From DASVHS01 sp038244815 (GTDB taxonomy: Bacteria > Acidobacteriota > Thermoanaerobaculia > Gp7-AA8), in contig JBBRTB010000019.1 in the NCBI GenBank assembly GCA_038244815.1, forward strand, positions 1 to 64,000: a stretch of DNA of 64,000 nt, written 5' to 3'. Shown one piece after another: positions 1 to 7,813 of the stretch (position 1 is its first letter; every line of letters begins with the position of its first letter). The translations under genes were made by a program, and so were the position numbers. The notes below the pieces were generated by a model. It was not told the origin of the DNA. It did no database searches and saw only the letters and a list, made by a program, of their open reading frames with translations.

Positions 1-15
1 GGGGTGGGAGGGGGG

Positions 16-100
16 CAAAATGCAAAATGCAAAATGTTGAATGTTGAATGTTGAATTGCATTGAGCATTCAACATTGAACATTCTCCATTCAACATTTCA
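16..100. repeat. AT-rich short tandem repeats with partial inverted symmetry
   Basis: A run of AAAATGC-type 7-mers changes into GAATGTT-type 7-mers, and a little further on the complement (AACATTC-type) appears. The segment could therefore fold back on itself. The same AAAATGC unit recurs at about 12.44 and 27.07 kb. No gene is visible in the first 181 bases. Confidence 0.7.
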
Positions 101-181
101 TATTCCGACCCAGGTCCCATGGCCGGCTTCTCCCGCACTCTCGGAATGGCGCGGGGGTAGTAAACCGTTGTCCGCCCCCGC

Positions 182-1276
182 ATGGGTCTTTCCGTAGGCA
201 TCGTCGGTCTTCCCAACGTCGGCAAGTCGACGATCTTCAACGCGCTCACGGCCGCGGGCGCGCAGAGTGCGAACTATCCGTTCTGTACGATCGAGCCGAA
301 CGTCGGCATCGTGCCGGTGGTCGATCCGCGTCTCGACAAGCTGGCCGCGCTCGCCGAGAGCAAACAGATCGTCTACACCGATCTCAAGGTCGTGGACATC
401 GCCGGCCTCGTCCGCGGCGCCAGCAAGGGCGAAGGTCTCGGCAATCAGTTCCTGGCGAACATCCGCGAGACCGATGCCATCCTTCACGTGGTGCGCTGCT
501 TCGACGATCCGAACGTCGTTCACGTCGAGCACAGCGTCGATCCCGGGCGCGACATCGAGATCATCGAGACCGAGCTGATGCTGGCCGATCTCGATGCGGT
601 CACGAAGCGATTCGATCGTGTCGGGCGCCTGGCGCGTGTCGGTCAGAAGGACGCGCAGCCGATGGCAGACGCGCTCCGCAAGGCATCGGAGGCCATCGAC
701 AAGGGGATCCCGCTGCGCGCGGTGGAGTGGGCCGACGACGAAAAGAACGCACTGCGTGAATTGAATCTCATCACCATGAAGCCGGTGCTCTTCGTCGCCA
801 ACGTCGGCGAGTCGGATCTGGCCGGCCAATCGGACCACGTGATGCAAGTGCGTGCCATCGCCGCGGAGAAGAAGGGCGAAGTCGTGGTCATCTGCGGTGA
901 GCTGGAGGCGCAGGTCGCGCAGCTTCCGCCCGACGAGCGCCGCGAGTTCCTGCGCGAGATGGGTTTGCCCGAGCCGGGGCTGGACGTCCTGATCCGCGCC
1001 GCCTACAGGCTCCTCGGTCTGGAGACCTTCTTCACGGCCGGCCCGAAAGAGGCGCGGGCCTGGACGATCCATCGCGAATTCCGCGCTCCCCAGGCGGCCG
1101 GTGTGATTCACAGCGACTTCGAACGGGGGTTCATCCGCGCCGAGACCATCGCCTACGACGACTACGTGTCCCTGGGCGGCGAGCAGCCCGCGCGCGCGGC
1201 CGGCAAGATGCGCAGCGAGGGAAAGGAATACGAAGTGCAGGACGGGGATGTCATCCTGTTCCGGTTCAATGTCTGA
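182..1276 (+). CDS. ychF: YchF/OLA1-family ribosome-binding ATPase
   Basis: Full-length 364-residue member of the Obg-related YchF family. The P-loop GLPNVGKS lies at residues 9-16 and the switch motif DIAGLVRG near 73-80. The usual NKxD specificity motif is replaced by NVGE (about 206-209), the change that makes this family prefer ATP over GTP. The last 85 or so residues form the TGS domain ending in DGDVILFRFNV. Family members bind ribosomes and influence stress responses and translation; those roles are known from homologues, not shown here. The start follows directly on the repeat-rich leader, with no clear Shine-Dalgarno. The next gene overlaps its stop by 8 bases. Confidence 0.97.
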   Translation: MGLSVGIVGLPNVGKSTIFNALTAAGAQSANYPFCTIEPNVGIVPVVDPRLDKLAALAESKQIVYTDLKVVDIAGLVRGASKGEGLGNQFLANIRETDAILHVVRCFDDPNVVHVEHSVDPGRDIEIIETELMLADLDAVTKRFDRVGRLARVGQKDAQPMADALRKASEAIDKGIPLRAVEWADDEKNALRELNLITMKPVLFVANVGESDLAGQSDHVMQVRAIAAEKKGEVVVICGELEAQVAQLPPDERREFLREMGLPEPGLDVLIRAAYRLLGLETFFTAGPKEARAWTIHREFRAPQAAGVIHSDFERGFIRAETIAYDDYVSLGGEQPARAAGKMRSEGKEYEVQDGDVILFRFNV

Positions 1277-1847
1277 CATCGATTTCGACGCGCCACCGAA
1301 AGCGCGCGCGCTGGTCGTCCTCGTCCATGGATTCCAGGGATTCAAGGACTGGGGATTCTTCCCCTGGCTCTCCGAGTATTTGTGTGCGTCGGGATGCGTG
1401 AGTGCACGCTTCACGGTGACGGGAGAGACGTACGAGGCACAGGTCCGGAACGTCGTGGCAGCGGCCGGCGACGCGGTATCGCGCTTCCGTGGTCTGCCGC
1501 TCTTTCTTCTGGGACACTCACTGGGCGGGGCCATCTCGCTGATCGCCGCGCGCGAGATCGAGGCGCTCGCGGGGGTGATCACCTGGAGCGCCATCGGTGA
1601 TCACGCGGACGTCATCGAAGCGGTGTCGCAGCTTCGCGCGCCGCTGCTGGCCATTCACGGCGCAAACGACAAGAGCGTGCCGGCGAATGACTCGCGCCTC
1701 ATCGCCGGCCGTGCTCCTGACGCCTCATTGCTGGTGATCGAAGGCGCCAGTCACACGTACAACGCCATTCACCCGCTCGTTCACATCCCGCGCGCGCTGG
1801 AGCTCGCCGCGGTCGTCAGCGCGCACTTCGTCGCCGCGTACGCGTAG
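1269..1847 (+). CDS. alpha/beta hydrolase (dienelactone hydrolase/esterase-like)
   Basis: 192-residue serine hydrolase of unknown substrate. It has an oxyanion segment LVLVHGFQGFKDWGFF near the N-terminus, the nucleophile elbow GHSLGG with Ser84, and the late acid and His positions in IHGANDKSVP and EGASHTYN. It is cytoplasmic, with no signal peptide. I chose the ATG at 1269, which overlaps the ychF stop; an upstream in-frame start would lie inside ychF and would add non-homologous residues. It is probably cotranscribed with ychF, which does not reveal its substrate. Confidence 0.85.
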   Translation: MSDIDFDAPPKARALVVLVHGFQGFKDWGFFPWLSEYLCASGCVSARFTVTGETYEAQVRNVVAAAGDAVSRFRGLPLFLLGHSLGGAISLIAAREIEALAGVITWSAIGDHADVIEAVSQLRAPLLAIHGANDKSVPANDSRLIAGRAPDASLLVIEGASHTYNAIHPLVHIPRALELAAVVSAHFVAAYA

Positions 1848-1877
1848 CGGCTGAATCCCGCGCTGGCGCGACGGAGC

Positions 1878-3131
1878 CTACGTCTCGGGTTCGCCGAGGT
1901 GCTTGCCGCGATTTCCGGGAAGGTCGGCGTGCTGGCGCAAGCCGCCGCGCCGGCGGCGGCGCCTGCGTGACGGAGAGGACGGAGAGGACGGCTCGGACGG
2001 CTCGTCCGGCGCAACCGGTGTCACCGGCGCGGAACCGGCCTCGGCCGGCTCCGGCGTTTCCAGCCACACCCAGTTCGTGGCCGGCTTCTCCGGCTCGATG
2101 ACCGCTGGCTTCTCCTGTCGCTCCGGGCGAGGGCGATCGAACCGCGGGCGTTGCGTTTGCGGCCGGGCGTCGCGAGAGCGCGGCTGTTGCTGCTGCGGCA
2201 TTTCCAGGCGCTTGAGACGGAGGAGCATGTCCTCGCCGATGCGACGGTTGACGGCGATGAGATCGGCGAGAAGTCCGATCAGCAGAGTCTGAAAACCGGC
2301 GATGAGAAAGACGGCGGCGAGGATGAGCGACTGCACGTGGCCACCGCGGTTGCCTTCGGCGAAGAAGTAGAGGAAGCGCGCACCGATGGCGGCGCCGGCC
2401 AGCAGAAGCAGTCCGCCGATGGCGAAGAACGTTTTCAGCGGCCGGTAGATCGTGTAGATGCGGAAGACGGTGACGACGGACTTGCGCAGGTACGTGCCGA
2501 TGCCGCGATAGAGGCGCGAGGGACGGACCGGGGCATTCGTCCGCACCGACACGCTCTGCACGCCGAGGTTGCGGTTGCCGGCCTGGATCACGGTCTCCAG
2601 CGTGTAGGTAAACGGATTGAAGACGTTGATCTGCATGGCCGCATCGCGAGAGAACGCGCGAAAGCCGCTGGTGACGTCGGTGACGCTCAGTCCGGAGGCC
2701 TTGCCCACCGTCCAGCTTCCCATCCGCTGCAGGAGGCGCTTGAGCGCCGACATATGCGGCGATTTCGCGACATCGCGGTCGCCGATCACCACGTCGGCGC
2801 TGCCTTTGACGATCGGCGCGACCAGCCGGGCGATGTCGGCTCCGCTGTATTGGTTGTCGGCATCGGTGTTCACGATGACGTCGGCGCCGAGACGCAGCGC
2901 GGCGTCGATGCCGGCCACGAACGCCGCCGACAGCCCCTTGTGCGTCTTGAGCTGCAGGATGTGCGTGGCCCCGCCCCGCCGGGCGGCCTCGACGGTCTTG
3001 TCGGCCGAGCCGTCGTCGATGACCAGCGTCTCGATCGAGGTGATGCCGTCGAGCTTCTTGGGGATGTCGCGGAGGGCAGCCGCAATCGTCTGTTCTTCGT
3101 TGTAGGCGGGTATTTGAACGATAAGCTTCAT
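1878..3131 (-). CDS. family 2 glycosyltransferase, dolichol/polyprenyl-phosphate sugar synthase type
   Basis: 417-residue membrane GT-A enzyme. The N-terminal nucleotide-sugar domain shows IPAYNEE (7-13), VIDDGS (37-42) and the metal-binding NTDADNQY (88-95). It aligns in pattern with DPM1-like transferases that load mannose or glucose onto polyprenyl phosphate. Two hydrophobic segments follow at about 240-262 and 275-297. The last ~100 residues are a low-complexity Pro/Arg/Glu/Ala tail with a stretch of seven arginines, not part of the usual fold. The start is the ATG at 3131, just before KLIVQIPAYNEE. The gene is divergent from the next GT2 gene, with only three bases between the start codons. 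Confidence 0.9.
   Translation of the reverse strand: MKLIVQIPAYNEEQTIAAALRDIPKKLDGITSIETLVIDDGSADKTVEAARRGGATHILQLKTHKGLSAAFVAGIDAALRLGADVIVNTDADNQYSGADIARLVAPIVKGSADVVIGDRDVAKSPHMSALKRLLQRMGSWTVGKASGLSVTDVTSGFRAFSRDAAMQINVFNPFTYTLETVIQAGNRNLGVQSVSVRTNAPVRPSRLYRGIGTYLRKSVVTVFRIYTIYRPLKTFFAIGGLLLLAGAAIGARFLYFFAEGNRGGHVQSLILAAVFLIAGFQTLLIGLLADLIAVNRRIGEDMLLRLKRLEMPQQQQPRSRDARPQTQRPRFDRPRPERQEKPAVIEPEKPATNWVWLETPEPAEAGSAPVTPVAPDEPSEPSSPSSPSRRRRRRRGGLRQHADLPGNRGKHLGEPET
3122..3127 (+). promoter_or_regulatory. candidate -10 box (TAAGCT) for the TTG-started GT2 gene
   Basis: TAAGCT ends 7 nt before the TTG at 3135 and no Shine-Dalgarno precedes that codon. The spacing predicts transcription starting at or next to the start codon. 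The box lies inside the opposing gene's first codons. Confidence 0.35.
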
Positions 3132-3134
3132 AGG

Positions 3135-4055
3135 TTGAAAGTCACAGTGATCATCCCTGTCGAACGCCTCGGCGGTGACGCGGAGCGCGCCATCCAATCG
3201 GTGCTGAGCCAGGAAGCGATGTTTGCGTTCGAGTTGATCCTTATCTCCGCCGAGCCGCTCGGGCCCGCGGGGGACACCCGGGTGAGGAACGTTGTCGAGG
3301 AGAATCGTAATCCCGCCATGCGCCGAAATCGAGCGGCATCTATGGCCGAAGGCGAGATTCTGGCCTTTATGGACGACGACGCCCGGGCGGCGCCGGGCTG
3401 GCTATCCACGGCCGTGACGTACCTCGACCGGCATCCGGATGTGCTCGCTCTGGGGGGGCCCGATCCGGCTCCGGACGATTCGCCGGTGGCCGAGCTCGTG
3501 TCCGACACACTGCTGGCCACACCCTGGATCGGCAGCGGCGTGGCCGCTCACGAGAACCGCCGGGGCGTTTTCGACGTGCCGTCGCCCAGCGATCTCGCTC
3601 TCGTCAACCTGTTCGTCCGGCGCAGCGTGTTCAGCGGATTCGACGAAGCCATCGGCTACATCGGAGAAGACACGGCGCTCATCGAGGCGCTCATGCGGCG
3701 CGGGCGCGTCGTCTATCACGACGGAGTGCGGGTGTTTCATCGCCGGCGGGCCTTTCCGGGCCCTTATCTCCGGCAACGGTGGCGCTATCGCGTGAAGAGC
3801 GGACAGCAGTTCGCTCGCGGATCGATCGCCAATCGCGAGAAGGTGACCGCGTTTCTGATCGCCGGCACGCTGGCCATCGTGTTCGCGCCGGCCGTGTTCA
3901 TTCCTTACGCGCTCGTCACGCTCGCCCTCGGCGCAAAGTCGACCCGGCTTCCGCGCTCGCAGTGGTGGCGCATTCCCCTGGCATTCGCCGCCCATCATCT
4001 GACGTACTACTTCGGGATCGTCTGGGGTATGGTTCGCGGAATTGTCAGGAGGTAA
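3135..4055 (+). CDS. family 2 glycosyltransferase with C-terminal membrane segment
   Basis: 306-residue GT2 protein. The fold is recognisable from VTVIIPVERLGGD at the N-terminus, the metal-binding DDD at residues 80-82, and a later GEDTAL acid pair. A hydrophobic C-terminal stretch (about 230-262) and an amphipathic tail suggest membrane association. The acceptor is unknown. The start must be the TTG at 3135: it gives an N-terminus beginning immediately before the first beta strand, and no ATG or GTG upstream avoids running through the opposing gene. It ends three bases before osmC, whose SD overlaps its stop, so the two are probably cotranscribed. Confidence 0.85.
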   Translation: MKVTVIIPVERLGGDAERAIQSVLSQEAMFAFELILISAEPLGPAGDTRVRNVVEENRNPAMRRNRAASMAEGEILAFMDDDARAAPGWLSTAVTYLDRHPDVLALGGPDPAPDDSPVAELVSDTLLATPWIGSGVAAHENRRGVFDVPSPSDLALVNLFVRRSVFSGFDEAIGYIGEDTALIEALMRRGRVVYHDGVRVFHRRRAFPGPYLRQRWRYRVKSGQQFARGSIANREKVTAFLIAGTLAIVFAPAVFIPYALVTLALGAKSTRLPRSQWWRIPLAFAAHHLTYYFGIVWGMVRGIVRR

Positions 4056-4057
4056 CG

Positions 4058-4486
4058 ATGCCAGTACGCAAGGCTGAAGCTGAATGGAAGGGAACCCTCC
4101 GTGAGGGAAAAGGGGAGATCAAGGTCGAGAGTGGGACGTTTTCGGGGCAGTACTCGTTCGGGACCCGTTTCGAGAACGGCAAGGGAACGAACCCGGAAGA
4201 GCTGATCGGCGCCGCACACGCCGGGTGTTTCTCGATGGCCCTGGCTGCCGCGCTCGAGAAAGCAGGTCATCCCGCGAAGCGCGTGCACACCACGGCCGCG
4301 GTGCGTCTCGAAAAAGTCGGCGACGCCTTCGCCATCACTAAGATCGAGCTCACCTGTGAGGCCGAAGTGCCGGGGATGGACGACGCCGCGTTCCAGTTGC
4401 AGGCCAAAGGGGCCAAGGAGAATTGCCCCGTCTCGAAAGCACTCTCCGCGGTGGACATTTCGTTGACCGCGACGCTTTTGGCGTGA
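4058..4486 (+). CDS. osmC: OsmC/OhrA-family peroxiredoxin
   Basis: 142-residue OsmC-family hydroperoxide reductase. The two redox cysteines are Cys57 in GAAHAGCFSM and Cys123 in KENCPVSKAL, with the preceding conserved Glu in NPEELIG. The family reduces organic hydroperoxides using lipoyl or thiol donors in the cytoplasm; the OsmC rather than Ohr assignment rests on the GAAHAGCFSMAL pattern. A very good SD (AGGAGG at 4048-4053) precedes the ATG. The product of the longer open frame upstream is an artefact of reading through the GT2 gene. Confidence 0.93.
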   Translation: MPVRKAEAEWKGTLREGKGEIKVESGTFSGQYSFGTRFENGKGTNPEELIGAAHAGCFSMALAAALEKAGHPAKRVHTTAAVRLEKVGDAFAITKIELTCEAEVPGMDDAAFQLQAKGAKENCPVSKALSAVDISLTATLLA

Positions 4487-4527
4487 CGGGGGGCGGGGGG
4501 CGGGAGCGGGGTTAGCGGTGGAGCGGT

Positions 4528-4632
<105 letters not shown>

Positions 4633-4681
4633 AACCGCTAATCCCCCCACCCCCCCGCAATTCGACCCGGCGCCGTCCGGT

Positions 4682-4687
4682 TACACT
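4682..4687 (+). promoter_or_regulatory. candidate -10 box (TACACT) of the radical SAM operon
   Basis: TACACT lies 14 nt before the ATG at 4702. The identical hexamer occurs 14-15 nt before the starts at 24919 and 51502. It sits directly after the tandem repeat tract. Confidence 0.35.
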
Positions 4688-4701
4688 CGCGTAAGCACGA
4701 A

Positions 4702-5784
4702 ATGAAGTTCACGGACAAATACCAATACCTCAGGTACCTCGTCGACAAGCGCGGGATGAAGCCCGTGTATCTGATCGTGGGTCTGACGTACGACTGCAAC
4801 TCGTTCTGCCGGACTTGCTTCAACTGGGAGCAGTTGCGCAAGAACAAGGAGCAGGAGCTGTCGCTGGAGGAGTTGCAGAAGACGTTCGCCTCGATGGGGG
4901 ATCTGCTGTTCATCGTCATGAGCGGGGGCGAGCCGTTCCTGCGCCGCGACCTGCCCGAGGTCTGCGAGACGCTGTCGAAGAAGAACCACGTCAAGCAGAT
5001 CACCATCCCCACGGGCGCAATCGCCAGCGACCTCATCGCCCGCTCGGTCGAATCGACGCTCGAGAAGTGCCCGGACACGCAGATCGTGGTGAACCTGTCG
5101 ATCGATCACATCGGCGAGAAGCACGACTGGATCCGCGGCGTGCCCGGCAACTACGAGAAGGCCAAGAAGACGTACGCGCTGCTGATGCCGCTCAAAGCGC
5201 GCTTCGCGAATCTCACCGTCAACGTGCACACGTGTCTGTGCACCTACAACGCCGAGGAGCTGGACGAGCTCTTTGCCGGAGTGAAGCGCGATTTTCCGGA
5301 GATCTCCTTCCACTCGTTCGAGATGCTCCGCGGCGACCAGCCCGACAAGAACATCCAGCCGATCGCCACCGATCGTTACCGCGAACTGCTGCCGAAGCTC
5401 GAGGTGTACTGGTCGACCTACCGCAACTACGACGGCTTCCTCAAGTTCGTGAAGGTGTACTCGCGGCGCATGGAGCTGGCGGTGCTGGAGCAGGAGACGC
5501 AGGTGCGTCCGTGCTATGCGGGGCTGGTGTCCGGCGTCGTCGACGCGCGCGGCGAAGTGCGGATGTGCGAGTTGCGCGAAGCCGTCGGCAACCTGAAGGA
5601 CGTCGACTACGACTTCGACAAGCTCTGGTTCTCCGAAGCCTCGGATAAGCAGCGCGCGTCGATCAAGGCCAAGGAGTGCCATTGCACGCACTCCTGCTTC
5701 ATGTCCTCGTCGCTGGTCTTCAATCCTCGGACCTGGGGCGCCTACCTGGCCTCGACTGTCGTGAATTTCCTGTCGGCCGCGTGA
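4702..5784 (+). CDS. radical SAM/SPASM protein
   Basis: 360-residue radical SAM enzyme. The cluster motif CX3CX2C is at Cys32, Cys36 and Cys39 (YDCNSFCRTCFNW), followed by the SAM-contacting MSGGEP. A C-terminal SPASM-type region contains Cys271, Cys289, Cys326, Cys328 and Cys332, suggesting one or more auxiliary iron-sulfur clusters. Relatives modify peptides, sugars or cofactors; no substrate can be read from this sequence. It is the first gene of a three-gene operon: its stop overlaps the GTG of a glycosyltransferase, and a second radical SAM gene follows. The ATG at 4702 gives a standard N-terminus. Confidence 0.92.
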   Translation: MKFTDKYQYLRYLVDKRGMKPVYLIVGLTYDCNSFCRTCFNWEQLRKNKEQELSLEELQKTFASMGDLLFIVMSGGEPFLRRDLPEVCETLSKKNHVKQITIPTGAIASDLIARSVESTLEKCPDTQIVVNLSIDHIGEKHDWIRGVPGNYEKAKKTYALLMPLKARFANLTVNVHTCLCTYNAEELDELFAGVKRDFPEISFHSFEMLRGDQPDKNIQPIATDRYRELLPKLEVYWSTYRNYDGFLKFVKVYSRRMELAVLEQETQVRPCYAGLVSGVVDARGEVRMCELREAVGNLKDVDYDFDKLWFSEASDKQRASIKAKECHCTHSCFMSSSLVFNPRTWGAYLASTVVNFLSAA

Positions 5785-6860
5785 AGACTGCCATCGTCGG
5801 TCCGGTCTTTCCCTATCGTGCCGGCATTGCTTACTGCACGACTCGTCTGGCCAAGGAGATTGGCGCGGACGTGGTCTCGTTCAAGCGGCAGTATCCAAAA
5901 CGCTTCTATCCCGGTGGCGACGACATCGATCCGTCGTTGCCGCGTGCGGACGCCGATTTTCTGCTCGACATCGTGAACCCGCTGACATGGCTCCGGGCCG
6001 GTTGGCGTTTGCGCGACTACGACGCCGTCATCTTCGTCTGGTGGATCTGGGTGTGGGCGCTGCCGTATCTGACGATGTTCGCGCTCCTGCGGCGCCGCAC
6101 CAGAGTCATCCTGCAGTGCCACAACATCGGCGACAAGGAACCGGCCTGGTGGAAATCGATGCTCACCAATCGCGTGCTGCGCCGCGGCGACGTGCTCGTC
6201 GTGCACGCCGAAAGCGAGGTGCAGGACGCGGTGCGCCGGGCCGGCGGGCGGCGGGTGGTGAAGGCGAACCTGCCGGTGCACGAGCTCGGCGGGCCGGTTC
6301 CCACGGAGCACGAGGCGAAGTCGAAGCTCCATCTGCACGGCCGCAACGTGGCCTTGTTCTTCGGACACATCCGCCCCTTCAAAGGCCTCGACATCGCCGA
6401 AGAAGCCTGGAAAAAACTGAAGACCGACGTCGTCCTGCTGGTCGCCGGTGAGCCGTGGTGGAAGGATAAAACCGAGGCCCGAGGCCCGAGGCCCGAGGCC
6501 AATATCCGCTACCATCTCCGCTTCATCCCCGACGACGAGGTGGCCACGTACTTCGCGGCGGCCGACGTGGTCCTCGCGCCGTATCGCATCGAGGCGCAGA
6601 GCGGCGTGGCGCTGACCGCGTTTCACTTCGCGCGCCCGGTGATCGCGTCGCGCGCAGGAGGACTGCCGGAGATCGTCCGCGACGGAGTCAACGGCTATCT
6701 CGTCCCGATCGACGACGCCGAGGCATTGGCGCGAGCGGTCGACCGCTTTTTCACCGAGGCGGATCGGGGAGCGATGGAGCGGGCGGCGGCGGATACGGCC
6801 AAGGCCAACTCGTGGGAGGATTACGGCAAGGTCTTCATCAGTTTAGTCGAACGGCCATGA
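5781..6860 (+). CDS. family 4 glycosyltransferase
   Basis: 359-residue GT-B glycosyltransferase. The N-terminus VKTAIVGPVFPYRAGIAYCT is a typical first Rossmann strand with a glycine-rich loop. The C-terminal domain has FFGHIRPFKGLDIA, the ADVVLAPYR segment and the nucleotide-binding region RPVIASRAGGLPEIVRDGVN. The start is the GTG at 5781, overlapping the previous stop by 4 bases. A GAGGCCC tandem repeat (6474-6500) lies in frame and encodes TEARGPRPEAN in the loop between strands of the second domain. Acceptor unknown; being sandwiched between two radical SAM genes suggests a shared modified product. Confidence 0.9.
   Translation: MKTAIVGPVFPYRAGIAYCTTRLAKEIGADVVSFKRQYPKRFYPGGDDIDPSLPRADADFLLDIVNPLTWLRAGWRLRDYDAVIFVWWIWVWALPYLTMFALLRRRTRVILQCHNIGDKEPAWWKSMLTNRVLRRGDVLVVHAESEVQDAVRRAGGRRVVKANLPVHELGGPVPTEHEAKSKLHLHGRNVALFFGHIRPFKGLDIAEEAWKKLKTDVVLLVAGEPWWKDKTEARGPRPEANIRYHLRFIPDDEVATYFAAADVVLAPYRIEAQSGVALTAFHFARPVIASRAGGLPEIVRDGVNGYLVPIDDAEALARAVDRFFTEADRGAMERAAADTAKANSWEDYGKVFISLVERP
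6474..6500. repeat. GAGGCCC tandem repeat inside a coding sequence
   Basis: Almost four exact copies of a 7-bp unit, in frame in the GT4 gene. Related units occur inside the second GT4 gene (about 28.8 kb) and between genes at 30.74 kb. Confidence 0.9.
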
Positions 6861-7786
6861 AGTTCTCGCCATCACGGATCAAAGTCGGCCTGGAGCTGAC
6901 GTCGAAGTGCAATCTGCGCTGTGGCATGTGCCCGCTGCCGGTGCTTCGCCGTCCCTACGAGGACATGGAGTGGCCGCTCGTGGAGCGCTCCGAGCGCGAG
7001 ATCCATGGCAACGGCCTGAAGCTGAAGTGGTTGCACGAGATGGGCGAGCCGCTCCTGTACGCGCGCATCGACGACGCCATCCGCCTTTTCCCGGAGGCCA
7101 GCCTCTCCACGAACGGACTGGTGCTGACGCCGGAGGTCGGCGCGAAGCTGCTGGACACCCCGCTCAAGCGCATCCGCATCTGCGTCGACTCGGTCAACCC
7201 GCAGGTCTATCCGCAACTGCGAACCGGCGGCGACTTCGACAAACTCGTCGACCTCACCCGGAAGTTTCTCGTGCAGGCCAGGGGTCACCCGATGCGCATC
7301 GAGATCCAGAAGATGCGCTCGCGGCTCACACTCGATGAGACCGTCGACGACTTCAGAAAGCTGTTCGATCTGCGCCAGTACCGGAACGCGCGCGTGATCG
7401 AGAAGACGTGCGAGGCCCTCGACGTCAACGAAGAGACCGACCTGCACGGGAAGTTCTATGGATGCGTGCAGGGGGCGTTTTTCACCTGGGTGGTGATCTT
7501 CGCGGACGGTCGTGTCACGCACTGCTGCTACGACGCGCACGGCGACCAGATCATGGGCGACCTCAAGACCCAGACCCTGCGCGAGATCATCGACAGCGAT
7601 CGCTTCGCGGCCATGCAGGCGGCGTTCGAGCGCCGCGACCTCACCGCGCTCCCGCGCTGCGCCGAGTGCTTCAAGCACGGCGGCGAGTCCCACGCCTTCA
7701 ACGACGTCCTCACACGCGTCCAGAATCTCCCCGGCGCGGCCAAGGACGTGGTGCGGAAGGTCATCGACGTGCGGTATCGCTCCTGA
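6857..7786 (+). CDS. radical SAM/SPASM protein (second of operon)
   Basis: 309-residue radical SAM enzyme. The cluster motif is CX3CX2C at Cys18, Cys22 and Cys25 (SKCNLRCGMCPLP). The C-terminal SPASM-like region includes a Cys-Cys pair (THCCYDAHG), the spacer MGDLKTQTLREI that is typical of SPASM proteins, and a final CAEC. It resembles the short radical SAM/SPASM proteins with N-terminal 'LELTSKCNL' found beside glycosyltransferases. It overlaps the GT4 stop as ATGA, so all three genes are translationally coupled. Substrate unknown. Confidence 0.9.
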   Translation: MKFSPSRIKVGLELTSKCNLRCGMCPLPVLRRPYEDMEWPLVERSEREIHGNGLKLKWLHEMGEPLLYARIDDAIRLFPEASLSTNGLVLTPEVGAKLLDTPLKRIRICVDSVNPQVYPQLRTGGDFDKLVDLTRKFLVQARGHPMRIEIQKMRSRLTLDETVDDFRKLFDLRQYRNARVIEKTCEALDVNEETDLHGKFYGCVQGAFFTWVVIFADGRVTHCCYDAHGDQIMGDLKTQTLREIIDSDRFAAMQAAFERRDLTALPRCAECFKHGGESHAFNDVLTRVQNLPGAAKDVVRKVIDVRYRS

Positions 7787-7801
7787 ATTCTCCCAACCTC
7801 G

Positions 7802-7807
7802 TACAAT
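7802..7807 (+). promoter_or_regulatory. -10 box (TACAAT) predicting a leaderless start
   Basis: TACAAT ends 6 nt before the ATG at 7814, with no SD between. Transcription about 7 nt downstream would begin at the start codon itself. Confidence 0.5.
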
Positions 7808-7813
7808 AGAGCC

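Noticed and set aside
98..1594. 498-residue open frame on the minus strand over ychF and the hydrolase
   Set aside because: It is the GC-rich antisense of two clear genes and has no motif or signal of its own. The same applies to the long antisense frames over the GT2 genes, the PAS-GGDEF-EAL gene and others.
2151..3134. N-terminal extension of the second GT2 gene to 634 residues
   Set aside because: The extra 328 residues are antisense to the divergent GT2 gene. The conserved N-terminus begins at the TTG 3135.
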